A stretch of DNA of 64,000 bases from Candidatus Mycolicibacterium alkanivorans (GCF_022760805.1 NZ_JAIVFL010000001.1:2728001-2792000); one strand, 5' to 3'. Counted from the stretch's first letter, positions 8,888 through 22,321 are shown. Program-made: numbers and translations. The notes: generated by a model from the letters alone, not told the origin.

Positions 8888-9432
8888 TCACCGCAGCATC
8901 CGACGTGGCGGTAGGCCGATCCGCGACAAAACCGCCTCGTCGAAGCAACGCGGGTGCCGATAGCCGCCCAGCCAGCGATGATTGGCCGCCACCACCGGAT
9001 CCAGGCAATCCCACAGCGCGTACTCCCAGCTGACCATGCTGCTGGCCTGCGACATCGCCGCGAACGCGGCCCGATCCCCGATCGACTCCCGCGGGCGCGA
9101 ATCCAGTACCAGCGTGCACCCGCCCGTGGTTCGCCGCACCAGGAAGTCCGGCGCATGGCGCCGCTGCTTGCCCTGCCCATCTCGCCAGACCAACCAAAAC
9201 GCTGCGACACGATGTCCACCACGTCCGGGTCGAAATCCAGCGCCAACAAATGATCCCGCGCCACCCACGACTCGAACCCGACCCGCCGGCCCAACGTCGA
9301 AGACCAATACCAGCCCGGGAAATTGCGTTGACCGTGGTGGGACCGCAACGCCCGCACCGGTCCCCCAATCTCATCGACCACCTGTGGTAGCCACCGCCAC
9401 GGCACCCGCCGCCCGTCCCCGGACGCGGTCAC
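8888..9432 (-). pseudogene. TnsA-like transposase endonuclease subunit, frameshifted
   Basis: Two overlapping frames together encode a TnsA-like endonuclease. The first (from 9432) reads VPWRWLPQVVDEIGGPVRAL, QRNFPGWYWSSTLGRRVGFES and LLALDFDPDVVDIVSQ. The second reads FWLVWRDGQGKQRRHAPDFL, LVLDSRPRES and ALWDCLDPVVAANHRWLGGY. The D...(HAPDF)...VLD arrangement is the restriction-nuclease-like core of TnsA, the subunit that cleaves 5' ends in Tn7-like heteromeric transposases. The frame changes at about 9200, where one base appears missing in the codon before FWLVW. No TnsB, TnsC or TniQ partner is present. Transposon-end-like repeats lie just upstream at 9524-9585. Confidence 0.65.
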
Positions 9433-9523
9433 AACACCGCATCGAACCCGTCCTCACCTACGGCAAGCGAAACCCCGTTGAGCTCAAAAGCCTCCAGCAC
9501 CCGTCCATCTTTCGCCGCTTCGG

Positions 9524-9585
9524 TGAGAACTCGCCACCGTTTCGCCAGATCCCTGAGAATTCGCCACTTCGCGTGAGAACTGACA
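9524..9585. repeat. Tn7-like transposon end: three TGAGAAY repeats, terminus TGTCA
   Basis: Three direct copies of a TGAGAA(C/T) repeat start at 9524, 9554 and 9574; the first two continue as TGAGAAYTCGCCAC. Read inward on the minus strand from 9585 the sequence begins TGTCAGTTCTCACGCG, that is, a 5'-TGT terminus followed by repeated binding sites. The TnsA-like gene starts about 90 bases further in. This is the layout of a tns-bearing end of a Tn7-type element. The opposite end is not identified with confidence. Confidence 0.5.
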
Positions 9586-10235
9586 CGGCCCCGTCCCGTC
9601 GAAGGGATGGCGTTTGGCGAGGTCGGGCGCCCCATTGCGGGGCTACCGCTGGCCGCAAACTTCGTCCCTCGGGGCAGTTCGTGACCGCGGTACGGCTCGG
9701 CCTGGTCGATCTTCGGCGCAACCCTGTGCTGCTGGTTCTGCTGGTCATCGTGCCCTCGGTGTTCCTCCTGCTGGCCAAGGCCACCACCCCGGCGCGCACC
9801 CTGATCGTGGCGGTGACCGAAAACGGCATCAGCACCAACCAGCCATTCTGGTTCCCCGAGGTGCACGCCGGAACCATGGCCCCAATCGCGGTCGGGTCGC
9901 TGGCTGCCCTGGCCGGCATGTTCGTCGTGATCGACTCGGCGGCCGGAGACCGGCGGCTCAGCGTCGCCGGCTATCGCATCAGCATGGCTGTGGCCGCCCG
10001 ACTGAGTGTGGTCGCCGCGGCCGTCGTGGTGATCTGTGCGGCCGCGCTCGCGGTGACCGCCACCGTGTTCAGCGCCCGACAGTGGGCCGGCTTCGCCGCG
10101 GCCAACCTTGGCCTAGCCTCGATTTTTCGCGCAATGCCCCGGGTGGAGTGTGTTGATACGCGAAAGTGCCTGTCCTGCAAGGAATAATAGGACTTCTTAA
10201 CGGTTCCATTAGCCTGGCTGGAAGGCACTTCGCAG

Positions 10236-14133
<3,898 letters not shown>

Positions 14134-14743
14134 CCACCGCACCACACGTCCACCACGACCCGAAAGACCCACCGGCCCTGGAAAGCCCGCCACACCGAGC
14201 GACACCGGCCAAACCGTCACACCCACCCACCGAAACCGCGCCCGAACAGCCCCAGCCGACCCCGAACCGCACTCCGACCAATTCGCACGCAAAATCGAGG
14301 CTAGGAGCGACCTACGCCCTAATCGGCGTCGTCATCGGCCCACTGTTCGGCCGGGTCGCCGGCGTGTCTGTCGCCTTTCTCGTCCCGTTCCTGACCTCGG
14401 TATTGCCCAAAGCCCGATGCTTCGCCCCATCCCGGCGGCAGGGGCACAGGCGCTGCCAGGCTACGGCTGGACCAAGGTGCTGTTCGACACCGGCTTGACT
14501 GCGCACTTCGACCAGACCAGACCGCTGCTCGCTGCGACAGCGTGGCTGGTGATCTTAACTGTCGCCGCTGGGCTGGTGCTGTCTCGTGGGCAACACCGAT
14601 GACTGTCGATCACGCGTCCGCTTTGAGTTCAGCACCGCCTGCGCCCGCCCCGGCGTCAGCTGCTTCCACCAATCCGGGCAGGGCGTGGCATCGCGTATCG
14701 TCCGCAGCAGAAATCGTGAGCCATCACGTCAGGCAGGGAGACG

Positions 14744-15205
14744 ATGGGCAACCACCACGGTGATCGCCGCGGAAACCGCAGCCCGCTGTTGTGGGCCGCC
14801 GCCTTGATCGCCGCTGGGGTGGCCATCGTCGCGATCGCCGTCGCCACCGGCGCGCTAGAGCTGGGCAAGTCCGGGGATTCTGCACCCTCTGCCGAGCAGT
14901 CTGCCCAACAGCGGTGCGAGTCAGATGTGGTGAAGCGGTTGGTATCCCCCGCCAAGGCCACGATCTCTGACAGCCGTACCGAGACCAGTAGCCTCGACGC
15001 CGAGGGCCGCGACTTTTCCTCGTTGACAGCCAGCGAACCGCTGAAGGGCGTTGATATCTCCCGCATTACGGTGCTGAACGTTTCCGGAGTGGTCAACGCA
15101 CCCAGCGAAGTGGGCTCGACGATCCAGGACCACTTCGACTGCCGGGCCTATTTCGTCGACGGCGCACTGGCCCACACCCTCGTGGTATTCGACCACGCTC
15201 ACTGA
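14744..15205 (+). CDS. Single-pass membrane or secreted protein, function unknown
   Basis: A 153-residue product starts at ATG 14744, preceded by AGGCAGGGAGACG. A basic cytoplasmic start is followed by one hydrophobic helix (LLWAAALIAAGVAIVAIAVATG, residues about 15-36). An extracytoplasmic domain of about 110 residues follows, with two cysteines (CESDVV and FDCRAYFV) that could pair. A mix of mycobacterial small membrane-anchored proteins look like this. I do not recognise a named family. It sits between the broken ABC-2 permease and the YncE-type lipoprotein, so the three may once have formed an export-associated cluster. Confidence 0.6.
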   Translation: MGNHHGDRRGNRSPLLWAAALIAAGVAIVAIAVATGALELGKSGDSAPSAEQSAQQRCESDVVKRLVSPAKATISDSRTETSSLDAEGRDFSSLTASEPLKGVDISRITVLNVSGVVNAPSEVGSTIQDHFDCRAYFVDGALAHTLVVFDHAH

Positions 15206-15322
15206 CGTCCTGCGCCCGCAGACCTCGGAGCGGAGGCCGCCACCATGAAAGTGTCAGGCCGGCGGGCGTAGCGTGGAAGCGCTCGGGGGCACTTCGTGTG
15301 CCCTGGTAGATCGGGGGTCGCG

Positions 15323-16420
15323 ATGGCGAAAGCCGCAGTTCGCACGCTCGTAGCCTTTATCGTGCTTCTGGCTGTCCTGACTGGTTGTTCGGGCAAGCCG
15401 CAACCAACGCTGCCGCCCCGGTCGGGTTCGGTCTGGGTCGCTGATGAAGGCCGCGATAGTCTCACCGTCATCGACGCGGCCACCAAAACGGTGACGATCA
15501 CCTTGAACGGAATCAAAAGTCCGCACAACGTCCAGGTCGGCCGCGGCGGGGCCGTCGTCTACGCGGTCAGCAGCGCCGGCGTCGTCGTGGCGATCGACCC
15601 CGCCACCTATCGGGTGACCGCCACAGCACCCACCGGGTCACAGCCCGCTCACGTCATCGAGGCACCCAACGGCAAGGTGTACGTCACCAACTCCGGCGAC
15701 GGCACGGTATCGGTCTACCAGGCTCCCGGTCTCACCCCGGCCGGGTGGATCACCCTCGATGGAATGCCGCACGGATTGCGGGCCGCCGCCGGCGGGTCAC
15801 TGATTGTTGTTGCTAACACCATGGACGGAGCTCTTGACCTGATCGACCCAGCCACCGACACGGACGTGGGCGCCGTTGCCGTCGGGTCTGGTCCCGCTCA
15901 AGTCGCCGTGAGCACCGACGGCAGATACGCCTACACCGGGATCAGCGATCCGCCGAGCGTGGTGAAAGTCGATTTGGCGCAACGCAAAGTTGTCGGCAGC
16001 GCACCTGTGCCCAACGCACCAGTGCAGTTGTACCTCACCCCCGATGAGAATGAGGTTGTCTCTGCTGACCAAGGCCGCAAAGACGCCCAAGGGCACACTC
16101 TGTCGGTCATCGACACCAAGGCGATGACCACCCGCGGGACAGTCATCACCGGAGCCGGCCCGCATGGCGTGGTCATCGACGCCTCAGGCAACTGGGCATG
16201 GGTGACCAACACCTATGACAACACCGTCACCGCCGTCGACCTGTCCACCTTGTCGGCGATGGCCCCCGTCCCCGTCGGTACCCAACCCAGCGGCATCAGC
16301 TTCTCGCCGCTTGCGCCCGCCTCGGCACCGGCCAACGTCACCACCCTCGCTATTCCGACGCCCTCGACGGCGCCCCGGAAGGGAACCGAGCCCGCGCCGC
16401 ACAGCGATCACGGGCATTAG
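15323..16420 (+). CDS. YncE-type beta-propeller lipoprotein
   Basis: A 365-residue protein starts at ATG 15323, after GGGGGTCGCG. The signal peptide ends in the lipobox LTGC (about residues 19-22), so it should be lipid-anchored on the outer face of the membrane. The rest consists of seven-blade propeller repeats of the YVTN/YncE type: VWVADEGRDSLTVIDAATKT, VYVTNSGDGTVSVYQ, WAWVTNTYDNTVTAVDLST. Such proteins are thought to bind partners or ligands, and no catalytic role is known. The stop TAG (16418-16420) lies within the TTAG target of IS1380 copy 3, so the insertion did not change the protein. A longer start at 15296 would spoil the signal peptide. Confidence 0.8.
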   Translation: MAKAAVRTLVAFIVLLAVLTGCSGKPQPTLPPRSGSVWVADEGRDSLTVIDAATKTVTITLNGIKSPHNVQVGRGGAVVYAVSSAGVVVAIDPATYRVTATAPTGSQPAHVIEAPNGKVYVTNSGDGTVSVYQAPGLTPAGWITLDGMPHGLRAAAGGSLIVVANTMDGALDLIDPATDTDVGAVAVGSGPAQVAVSTDGRYAYTGISDPPSVVKVDLAQRKVVGSAPVPNAPVQLYLTPDENEVVSADQGRKDAQGHTLSVIDTKAMTTRGTVITGAGPHGVVIDASGNWAWVTNTYDNTVTAVDLSTLSAMAPVPVGTQPSGISFSPLAPASAPANVTTLAIPTPSTAPRKGTEPAPHSDHGH

Positions 16421-18104
16421 CCTCGATTTTGCGTGCGAATTGGTCGGAGTGCGGTTCGGGGTCGGCTGGGGCTGTTCGGGCGCGGTTTCGGTGGGTGGGT
16501 GTGACGGTTTGGCCGGTGTCGCTCGGTGTGGCGGGCTTTCCAGGGCCGGTGGGTCTTTCGGGTCGTGGTGGACGGGTGGCGCGGTGGTCAACCGAAGGCG
16601 GTGCGCAGGCGCTGCCATGCGGTGGCGATGGCGTGGGCCCAGCGCCATGTGGCGTCGATGCGCAGGTGGGTGCGTCGGGCGGCGCGGGTGATGCGGGCGG
16701 CGACGTGCAGGACGCGGTAGCGGAAGGTGTCGATCTCGCAGCCGGCGATGTCGGGCTGGTCGGCGAAGCCGATGAGTTTGGTCCAGGCCACGAGATCGGT
16801 TGCGGTGAGGATGATTTCGAGCCAGGCAGCGTTGGCATCGAAGCCGTGGCAGGGCAGGTTGCGCAGCCCGGTGGTTTTGGCCTCGCGGATGCGGTCCTCG
16901 ACGCGGGCGTGTTGGCGATGCCGCAGCTCCAGGCCGGCGAGTTGCCCGTCGACGACGCCGTTGGGTGTGTCGGTGATGAAGGCGGTGACCCGCATCCCGT
17001 CGGCGTCGGTGAACCGCAGCTGCGCGCCGGGGTGGGGGCGTTCCCTGCGCAGGATCAGCCGGGTGCCCTCGGGCCAGCTGCTCATCTCGACCAGGCCGGT
17101 GGCCTCGGCGACCCAGGCGCCGTCGCGGATCGCGCCGCTGGAGTCGATCGCCGGATACCAGGCCTCGGCGAGGTTGAGGGTGTCGACCGCGTCGCGCACG
17201 CGGGCGTCGACGGCGAACCCGAACGAGAACCCCACCCCTTGCCTGCGGCATTCGGCGGCGAACTTGTGCGTGGCACCGGCGGAATCCGACCGCACCAGGA
17301 TCTTGTGGGCGGTGGGATCGTGCGGGTCGGGTCGGTAGGCGGCCGGCAGCGATTCCAGCGCCCAGCCCAACACGGTGATGTGATCGGCGGCGGTGTTGCT
17401 GCCGGCGTTGCCCGCTCGCAGCAGCCCGGCCAGCGCTTCGCCGCCGGCGACCTCGGGGCGGTCCAGGAACGCCAGCAGCGGGTGGTGACCGTAGGTCTTC
17501 TTCCAGGTCGCGGCCGCGTTCTCCTTGTTGTCGGAATGGTCGATGGTGATGGTGGCGTCGAGGTCGATGTGCAGCCACCTGCCAGCGGCCGGCGCAGCCC
17601 CGGCAGCCCACGCCGCCGCCCGCGCATCGCAGCGCGCCGCCCGGATCGCCGGCAGGTGCGCGGCGTCGATCCGCTCGTCGACCAGCCGCCACATCGTGGT
17701 CGTCGAGGCGGCCGGACCGAACACGTGCTCACGGTCCCCGCACAACTGCCCGACCCCGTCGATGCAGGTCGCGCCGTCAGCGACCGCCGCGGCGAGATCG
17801 GCGAACACCGCCCCCGGCGGGTAGATCCACGGGCCCCGATAGGTGTCGGCCAACGCCGCGGTGACCCCCGCCGACAGCCCGGACAGATCCGCCAGTTCCC
17901 GCAGCATCCCCACCCCGGCGTGAGACACGACGCCATGACCATCCGCGGACACTTTCACTCGGGAAACCGCTGCGCTACTCTTCACCTGCGAAGTGCCTTC
18001 CAGCCAGGCTAATGGAACCGTTAAGAAGTCCTATTATTCCTTGCAGGACAGGCACTTTCGCGTATCAACACACTCCACCCGGGGCATTGCGCGAAAAATC
18101 GAGG
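16421..18104 (-). mobile_element. IS1380-family element, copy 3 (complete, uninterrupted)
   Basis: The element is 1684 bp, with termini CCTCGATTTTGCG (16421) and ...CGCGAAAAATCGAGG (18104). It is flanked by the 4-bp duplication TTAG at 16417-16420 and 18105-18108. It is nearly identical to copies 1 and 2 but lacks the intron, and so serves as the reference for the intron boundaries. Small differences from copy 2 (for example alanine for serine codons near the C-terminus in another frame) show that it is not a perfect duplicate. Confidence 0.95.
16588..17985 (-). CDS. IS1380-family transposase (complete)
   Basis: A 465-residue transposase starts at GTG 17983-17985 (GTG-AAG-AGT-AGC), with GGAAGG about 10 nt upstream. 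It has the IS1380 DDE core: HIDLDATITIDHSDNKE (first Asp), VRSDSAGATHKFAAEC (second Asp) and an acidic residue in RVEDRIREAK. The C-terminal part is rich in Arg/His and Trp, as is usual in the family. The frame is intact. It is probably the source of transposase for all three copies unless copy 2 is spliced. Confidence 0.95.
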   Translation of the reverse strand: MKSSAAVSRVKVSADGHGVVSHAGVGMLRELADLSGLSAGVTAALADTYRGPWIYPPGAVFADLAAAVADGATCIDGVGQLCGDREHVFGPAASTTTMWRLVDERIDAAHLPAIRAARCDARAAAWAAGAAPAAGRWLHIDLDATITIDHSDNKENAAATWKKTYGHHPLLAFLDRPEVAGGEALAGLLRAGNAGSNTAADHITVLGWALESLPAAYRPDPHDPTAHKILVRSDSAGATHKFAAECRRQGVGFSFGFAVDARVRDAVDTLNLAEAWYPAIDSSGAIRDGAWVAEATGLVEMSSWPEGTRLILRRERPHPGAQLRFTDADGMRVTAFITDTPNGVVDGQLAGLELRHRQHARVEDRIREAKTTGLRNLPCHGFDANAAWLEIILTATDLVAWTKLIGFADQPDIAGCEIDTFRYRVLHVAARITRAARRTHLRIDATWRWAHAIATAWQRLRTAFG

Positions 18105-18362
18105 TTAGAGCGGTGGGCGGGGAAGCACGCCGCGGCGTCGCTGCTGCTCGGCCTCGACGATGGCCGTCTGTTCACCGCCGCTGGCCCGCTGCGTTACGCG
18201 CTGAAGCTCATCGCGCAACTCGGTAGCGGTCATCTCGCCGACCCGCGTCATGTAGTCGATCCGCAGGGCGTCGATGTCGTCGCCTACCGTGCTCACTGGT
18301 TCAACCCGTTCCGCCAGCAGCCGGTAGGAGCGTCGGAGAAGCTTGGCGACGTCCGCACTCAT
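18105..18362 (-). CDS. Small hypothetical protein (85 aa)
   Basis: ATG 18360-18362 opens a frame of 85 residues (MSADVAKLLRRSYRLLAERV...). It is rich in charged helical sequence and ends RRRGVLPRPPL. Its stop TAA is formed by the TTAG at 18105-18108, which is also the IS1380 target. Before the insertion it was convergent with the YncE-type gene, with overlapping stop codons. A 14-bp palindrome covers the region just upstream of the start. I do not recognise the family. An alternative GTG start lies at 18371. Confidence 0.45.
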   Translation of the reverse strand: MSADVAKLLRRSYRLLAERVEPVSTVGDDIDALRIDYMTRVGEMTATELRDELQRVTQRASGGEQTAIVEAEQQRRRGVLPRPPL

Positions 18363-18370
18363 CTGTCGCA

Positions 18371-18384
18371 CCTAACGCGTTAGG
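18371..18384. promoter_or_regulatory. Perfect 14-bp palindrome CCTAACGCGTTAGG
   Basis: The palindrome lies 9 bases upstream of the ATG of the 85-residue gene and overlaps its alternative GTG start. Its size and symmetry suit a dimeric repressor operator (TetR or similar). No candidate regulator is adjacent in the window. Confidence 0.4.
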
Positions 18385-18444
18385 AAGTGCTTCGATCGGG
18401 ACGGCGAGCAACGACGCCGCTGTATACGGCGAGTATCCTTGCTG

Positions 18445-18570
18445 TCATCGCGAAGGCCGGGCATCGAGGCGGAAAAGGTCGAATGCCTGCCCCGCAAGCC
18501 GTTGGCGTCGTTCGCGCATCTGGTCGGCAGTCCACGCGTTTGCGTCTGCGAGATCGGCGTTGAGGGACAG
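18445..18570 (-). pseudogene. C-terminal tail of an HNH/DUF1524-like protein cut by IS256
   Basis: Read out of the IS256 end, the minus strand gives LSLNADLADANAWTADQM, then RERRQRLAGQAFDLFRLDARPSR and a stop at 18445. The 'W-x-x-D/E-Q-I/M-R-E-R...L-A-x-x-A' pattern resembles the last helix of DUF262/DUF1524-type HNH proteins. Only about 41 residues survive. The upstream part is not found on the other side of the element. Confidence 0.4.
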
Positions 18571-20026
18571 GAGGTTGTCCCGAGTTCCGTGGAACTTCGG
18601 TGGCGGTCCGGTGAGCATCAGGCTGCGCTCACTTGGTCATTGTGCACGACGGGTCCGACAGATTCGGCGCACTCACGCTCGAGGGCTGCTCGCAGTGTCG
18701 GTAGGTGCTGATGACCGTTGACGCGGCGGAACTGCTTGCCGGCCTCGACCATCCCGGCGGCGCACCAGCGCAGCGCCATCTGCCCGTCGCGCCAGCGCTT
18801 GACATTGCTCGCGTGTTCACGGCAGACCGAGATCATCGACTCGATGCAGTTCGTCGAGCGCAACGTCCGCGCCAGCGTCGGCGGTACACCCAGGCGCAGG
18901 ACCGTGAGGGTCTCATCTAGGCCCTCACGCAGACTCGCTGCCGCCCCGGGGTGGGTGCGGTCGAGTTCCTTGGCCAGGGCCAGCAGCGCGGCCTCGGCCT
19001 CCAACGCCGATCCGGCGTGGTAGGCGTCGGTCATCTTCCGGCCGACACTGGACCGAAGTCGTTGCGGCAGATGGTCTTTCACGTTCCGAATCTTATGCAG
19101 TTGGCAGCGTTGGATGACCGGGTGATCGAGCACGTCGACCACGGCCTTGCGCAGGGCCTTGGACCCGTCCAGGCCGACCAGCATCGGGCGGGTCACGTCC
19201 AGGCCCCGCTCCCGCAGGTCCACCAGCAGCTCGGTGACCAAGGTCGCGTTCTCCGTGGAGCCCTCCACCAGCGCCAGCGGATGCTTGGTGCCCTCGATGT
19301 CAATGCCCAACGCCACGACACAGCAGGACTCGGCGAAGTGCACCCCGTCGATCATCAACGCCACCAGATCCAGCCCGGACAGATCCCGCGACAGCAGCTC
19401 GGCCAGCGCGGTTTCAGTCATCGCCACGAACTTGCGAGAAACCGCCGATTTGCTTGTGGCCGAAGACGTTTCGGTGACCCGCTCGCCCACCGGCTCCAGC
19501 CCGACCGGGTACCGCCGCGTCGAGAGCCCGGCCAGCATCTTCTCCATCGCCATCTTGCCCAGGATCTCCGTCGAGCTAAACAGCTCATAGGACGCGACCG
19601 GCAACTCCCCGGACCCGTCCGCGGCGCGCACCCGTGGGCGGGTCACCGGCACCCGGCGCCCGCCCAGGGTCACCGACCCGCGCTCGCGACCGTGCCGCAC
19701 CGCGGTCCGCGTCATGTCGTGCTTGCCCTTCGGCCCGGCCAGCTCGGCCACGTCGGCCTCCATCAACGCGGCCATCACCTGCAGGCCGGCGCCCACGGCC
19801 AACGCCAGCAGACCCTCCTGCATGTTCCCGGCGATCTCGCCCATCGCCACGCTGACCTGCTCCGGCATCGCCGACACGATCGCGTCCGCGGACTGAATCT
19901 GGCTACTCTTCTTCATGGTGGTCCCCTTGCTGTTGGTGTTCTTGGCGGAACGCCCGACACCTACCACACGGCAGGTTTCGAGCGGGGGACCGCCACCTCA
20001 AGTTCTACGAGACCCGGGACAACCTC
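18571..20026 (-). mobile_element. IS256-family element, copy A (complete)
   Basis: The element is 1456 bp, with inverted repeats GAGGTTGTCCCGAGTTCCGTGGAACTT (left, 18571) and GAGGTTGTCCCGGGTCTCGTAGAACTT (read from the right end, 20026). I see no convincing 8-9 bp target duplication, so the flanks may have been rearranged. A second copy lies at 55380-60494. Confidence 0.9.
18618..19916 (-). CDS. IS256-family (mutator) transposase, copy A
   Basis: A 432-residue transposase starts at ATG 19914-19916, preceded by AAGGGGACCACC. The family's DDE signature is present: LVALMIDGVHFAESCCVVAL (first Asp), RPMLVGLDGSKALRKAVVDV (second Asp) and RSTNCIESMISVCREH (Glu). The zinc/His-type pattern IQRCQLHKIRNVKDHLP lies between them. 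Length and motif spacing are normal, so the protein should be functional. Confidence 0.95.
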   Translation of the reverse strand: MKKSSQIQSADAIVSAMPEQVSVAMGEIAGNMQEGLLALAVGAGLQVMAALMEADVAELAGPKGKHDMTRTAVRHGRERGSVTLGGRRVPVTRPRVRAADGSGELPVASYELFSSTEILGKMAMEKMLAGLSTRRYPVGLEPVGERVTETSSATSKSAVSRKFVAMTETALAELLSRDLSGLDLVALMIDGVHFAESCCVVALGIDIEGTKHPLALVEGSTENATLVTELLVDLRERGLDVTRPMLVGLDGSKALRKAVVDVLDHPVIQRCQLHKIRNVKDHLPQRLRSSVGRKMTDAYHAGSALEAEAALLALAKELDRTHPGAAASLREGLDETLTVLRLGVPPTLARTLRSTNCIESMISVCREHASNVKRWRDGQMALRWCAAGMVEAGKQFRRVNGHQHLPTLRAALERECAESVGPVVHNDQVSAA

Positions 20027-20846
20027 ACTCACGGCCGAAGCCGGCGCACCGGCGGTAATCGCCGCCGGCCTCATCACCGAGGAAGAAAATACGACGGCGC
20101 AGGCCGTTAGGTCATCCCCAACCACATTCATGACCTCTGCGTCGTTGGTCGCGGCGTGGGCTCGCCGCATCAACTGACGGCATGGCGGCGGGGCGCCCCA
20201 GAGCCAACCTGGCCTCCCACCAGATAGCTGGATCTTTGATCACGCAAATCGGGGAGGCTTTCAGACAGTTCCAATATCCGATGTCACCATTGCACCTGAT
20301 CACCGACGGCCACGCTGCCGCAATGACGGCCCTGGGCGCGATGGGGCAGCTAAAGCCGAAGGCGGACAACGTAATCCGGCTGCGGGGTTAGCCAAGCTGC
20401 GGCTCGCCATTTGTCTCGATCCTGTCGTCATCAATTCCGTCTCACTCAATGTGGCGGTTTCTTGGAAACGACAGCCGCGTAGGCGCGCGGCGACACATGG
20501 AGTCGCGGTTCCGCCGACACACTTCCGCCAAATCGGATGAGATGCCCTCCCGCCAACATGTTGTGAGAACTCTGCCAAGATCAGCTGAGAACCGAAACCC
20601 GTTGCTCGACAACAGCGTCGGTGCAAGCACCGCCTCGACGTCGTCGGCGGCATCAACCGCCGCTCTCTGCCATCCGACACAACCTGGCATCGTCACCGCA
20701 ACATCTACAACACGTGCACCGGGCGCACCCTACCGCCACATTTACCGGGATTCCGCCAACTTCGCTGGGACCCAACAACGGGGACTCCACTCCCCCAACC
20801 CGCAGCGGGGTTACGTTTCGCCTACTTTTGTTTTGTTACGTTTCGT
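20027..20846. other. Intergenic remnant region between IS256 and IS701
   Basis: No confident gene is seen. A plus-strand frame at 20182-20391 (69 aa, LASHQIAGSLITQIGEAFRQ...) ends in TAG but has no clear ribosome-binding site, and I do not recognise it. Near 20558-20595 two TGAGAAC motifs (TGTGAGAACTCTGCC and GCTGAGAACCGAAAC) resemble the transposon-end repeats at 9524-9585. They may be a relic of a similar element. Confidence 0.35.
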
Positions 20847-20852
20847 ATATTA

Positions 20853-22315
20853 CTTGAGTTTCGCAGTTTGACGCCTGTGACACCTGTGATTTCTGGGGCT
20901 GTTGTGGCGTTGTCCGGCGTGTCGCCGTGATCCGGTGGCAAGCATGACGAAGCATCGGCGGTTGTGAAAAGTCAACCCCGAGATGGAGTTCCGCCGATGC
21001 TTCCGGGCCTGACCCTACCCGCATCGTGGCGTTCGCTGTTGGACCTGTTTCGGCCCGCGTTTCGCCGCGGATCGACGTTCGCGTTGTTCACGCTGCTGGC
21101 TACCGGGCTGGCGGCGCGGACCACCCGGCGCACGGTGGTGGGGATGCTCGCCGGAGCGGGCATGGCTGCGGCGGTGTCGTTCCACTCGGCGTGCCGGTTC
21201 TTCTCCCACCACGCCTGGGACGTCGACCCGATCGGGCTGGTGCTGGCCCGGCTGATCGTGGATCGGCTGCTGCCCGATGGGGCACCGATCACGGTGGTCG
21301 TCGACGACACCCTATTCCGCCGCTGGGGGCCCAAGGTGCACGCCGCGTACTGGACCCACGACGGCTCCGCCCAGGACCCCAACGCGCTGGGCCGCGGCAA
21401 CCGGTGGGTGATCGTCGGCATCGTCGTCACGCTGCGGTTCTGTACCCGCCCGGTGTGCCTGCCGGTGTTGTTGCGGTTGTGGCGGGGCAAGGGCACCGCC
21501 TCCCCGGTGGCGCTGGCAGGGCAGATGATTTCACTTCTGGCCCAAGCATTTCCGAACCGCCGCTTGCACGCCGTCGGGGACGCCGCCTACCACGGCAAGG
21601 CCCTGCTGGTCGAGCACACCACGATCACCACCCGGCTGCCGGTCAACGCCGCGCTCTACGCGCCCGCCCCGCCGCACACCGGCCGACGCGGCCGACCCCG
21701 GCTCAAGGGAAACCGGCTCGGCCACCCCGCCGACCTCGCCGCACACGCCGACTGGCGACCGGTCACCCTGACCCGCTACGGCCACACCAACACCGTCGAG
21801 ATCGCCCTGTGCGACACGATCTGGTACGGCGCGTTCGGCAACACCGCAGGCCGCACCGTCCTGGTCCGCGACCCCGCCGCCGACAGGGTCCTGGCGATCT
21901 TCACCACCGACACCGACAGCGACGCGCAGACCATCGTGGAACGCTACACCCACCGCTGGCCGATAGAGACCGCCATCGCCGCCGGCAAACAACTACTCGG
22001 CATCGGCCAAGCCCGCAACCGACTGCGGCGCGCGGTGGAACGCACCGTGCCGCTTGGCTTCTGCGTCTACAGCCTGGTCATCGTCTGGTACGCGCTGCAC
22101 GGATACCACCGAGACGACCTCGCCGCACGCCGCGAGGTCCAGCCCTGGTACCCCCACAAAGACGAGCCCGCCTTCGAAGACATGCTCGCCAAACTCCGCA
22201 AAACCCTGGTCGCATCCCGAATTACGGGCGTTGCCGCAGCTCAGCCCGATCCACACAAATACCGCGACTACGAACTGGCCTGCGCGGCAGCCGCCGCGTA
22301 ACTGCGAAACTCAAG
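20853..22315 (+). mobile_element. IS701-family element, tandem copy 1
   Basis: The element is 1463 bp, with perfect inverted repeats CTTGAGTTTCGCAGTT and AACTGCGAAACTCAAG. ATATTA occurs at 20847-20852, at 22316-22321 (between the copies) and at 23785-23790. This fits two successive insertions at the same target. Confidence 0.95.
20997..22301 (+). CDS. IS701-family transposase, copy 1
   Basis: A 434-residue DDE transposase. ATG 20997 is chosen because GATGGAG sits 9 nt upstream. A GTG at 20964 would add 11 residues without a ribosome-binding site. Catalytic regions: PITVVVDDTLFRRWGPK (Asp), LHAVGDAAYHGKALL (Asp) and YTHRWPIETAIAAGKQLLG (Glu). The C-terminus is rich in aromatic and basic residues. 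The frame is intact and identical to copy 2. Confidence 0.94.
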   Translation: MLPGLTLPASWRSLLDLFRPAFRRGSTFALFTLLATGLAARTTRRTVVGMLAGAGMAAAVSFHSACRFFSHHAWDVDPIGLVLARLIVDRLLPDGAPITVVVDDTLFRRWGPKVHAAYWTHDGSAQDPNALGRGNRWVIVGIVVTLRFCTRPVCLPVLLRLWRGKGTASPVALAGQMISLLAQAFPNRRLHAVGDAAYHGKALLVEHTTITTRLPVNAALYAPAPPHTGRRGRPRLKGNRLGHPADLAAHADWRPVTLTRYGHTNTVEIALCDTIWYGAFGNTAGRTVLVRDPAADRVLAIFTTDTDSDAQTIVERYTHRWPIETAIAAGKQLLGIGQARNRLRRAVERTVPLGFCVYSLVIVWYALHGYHRDDLAARREVQPWYPHKDEPAFEDMLAKLRKTLVASRITGVAAAQPDPHKYRDYELACAAAAA

Positions 22316-22321
22316 ATATTA

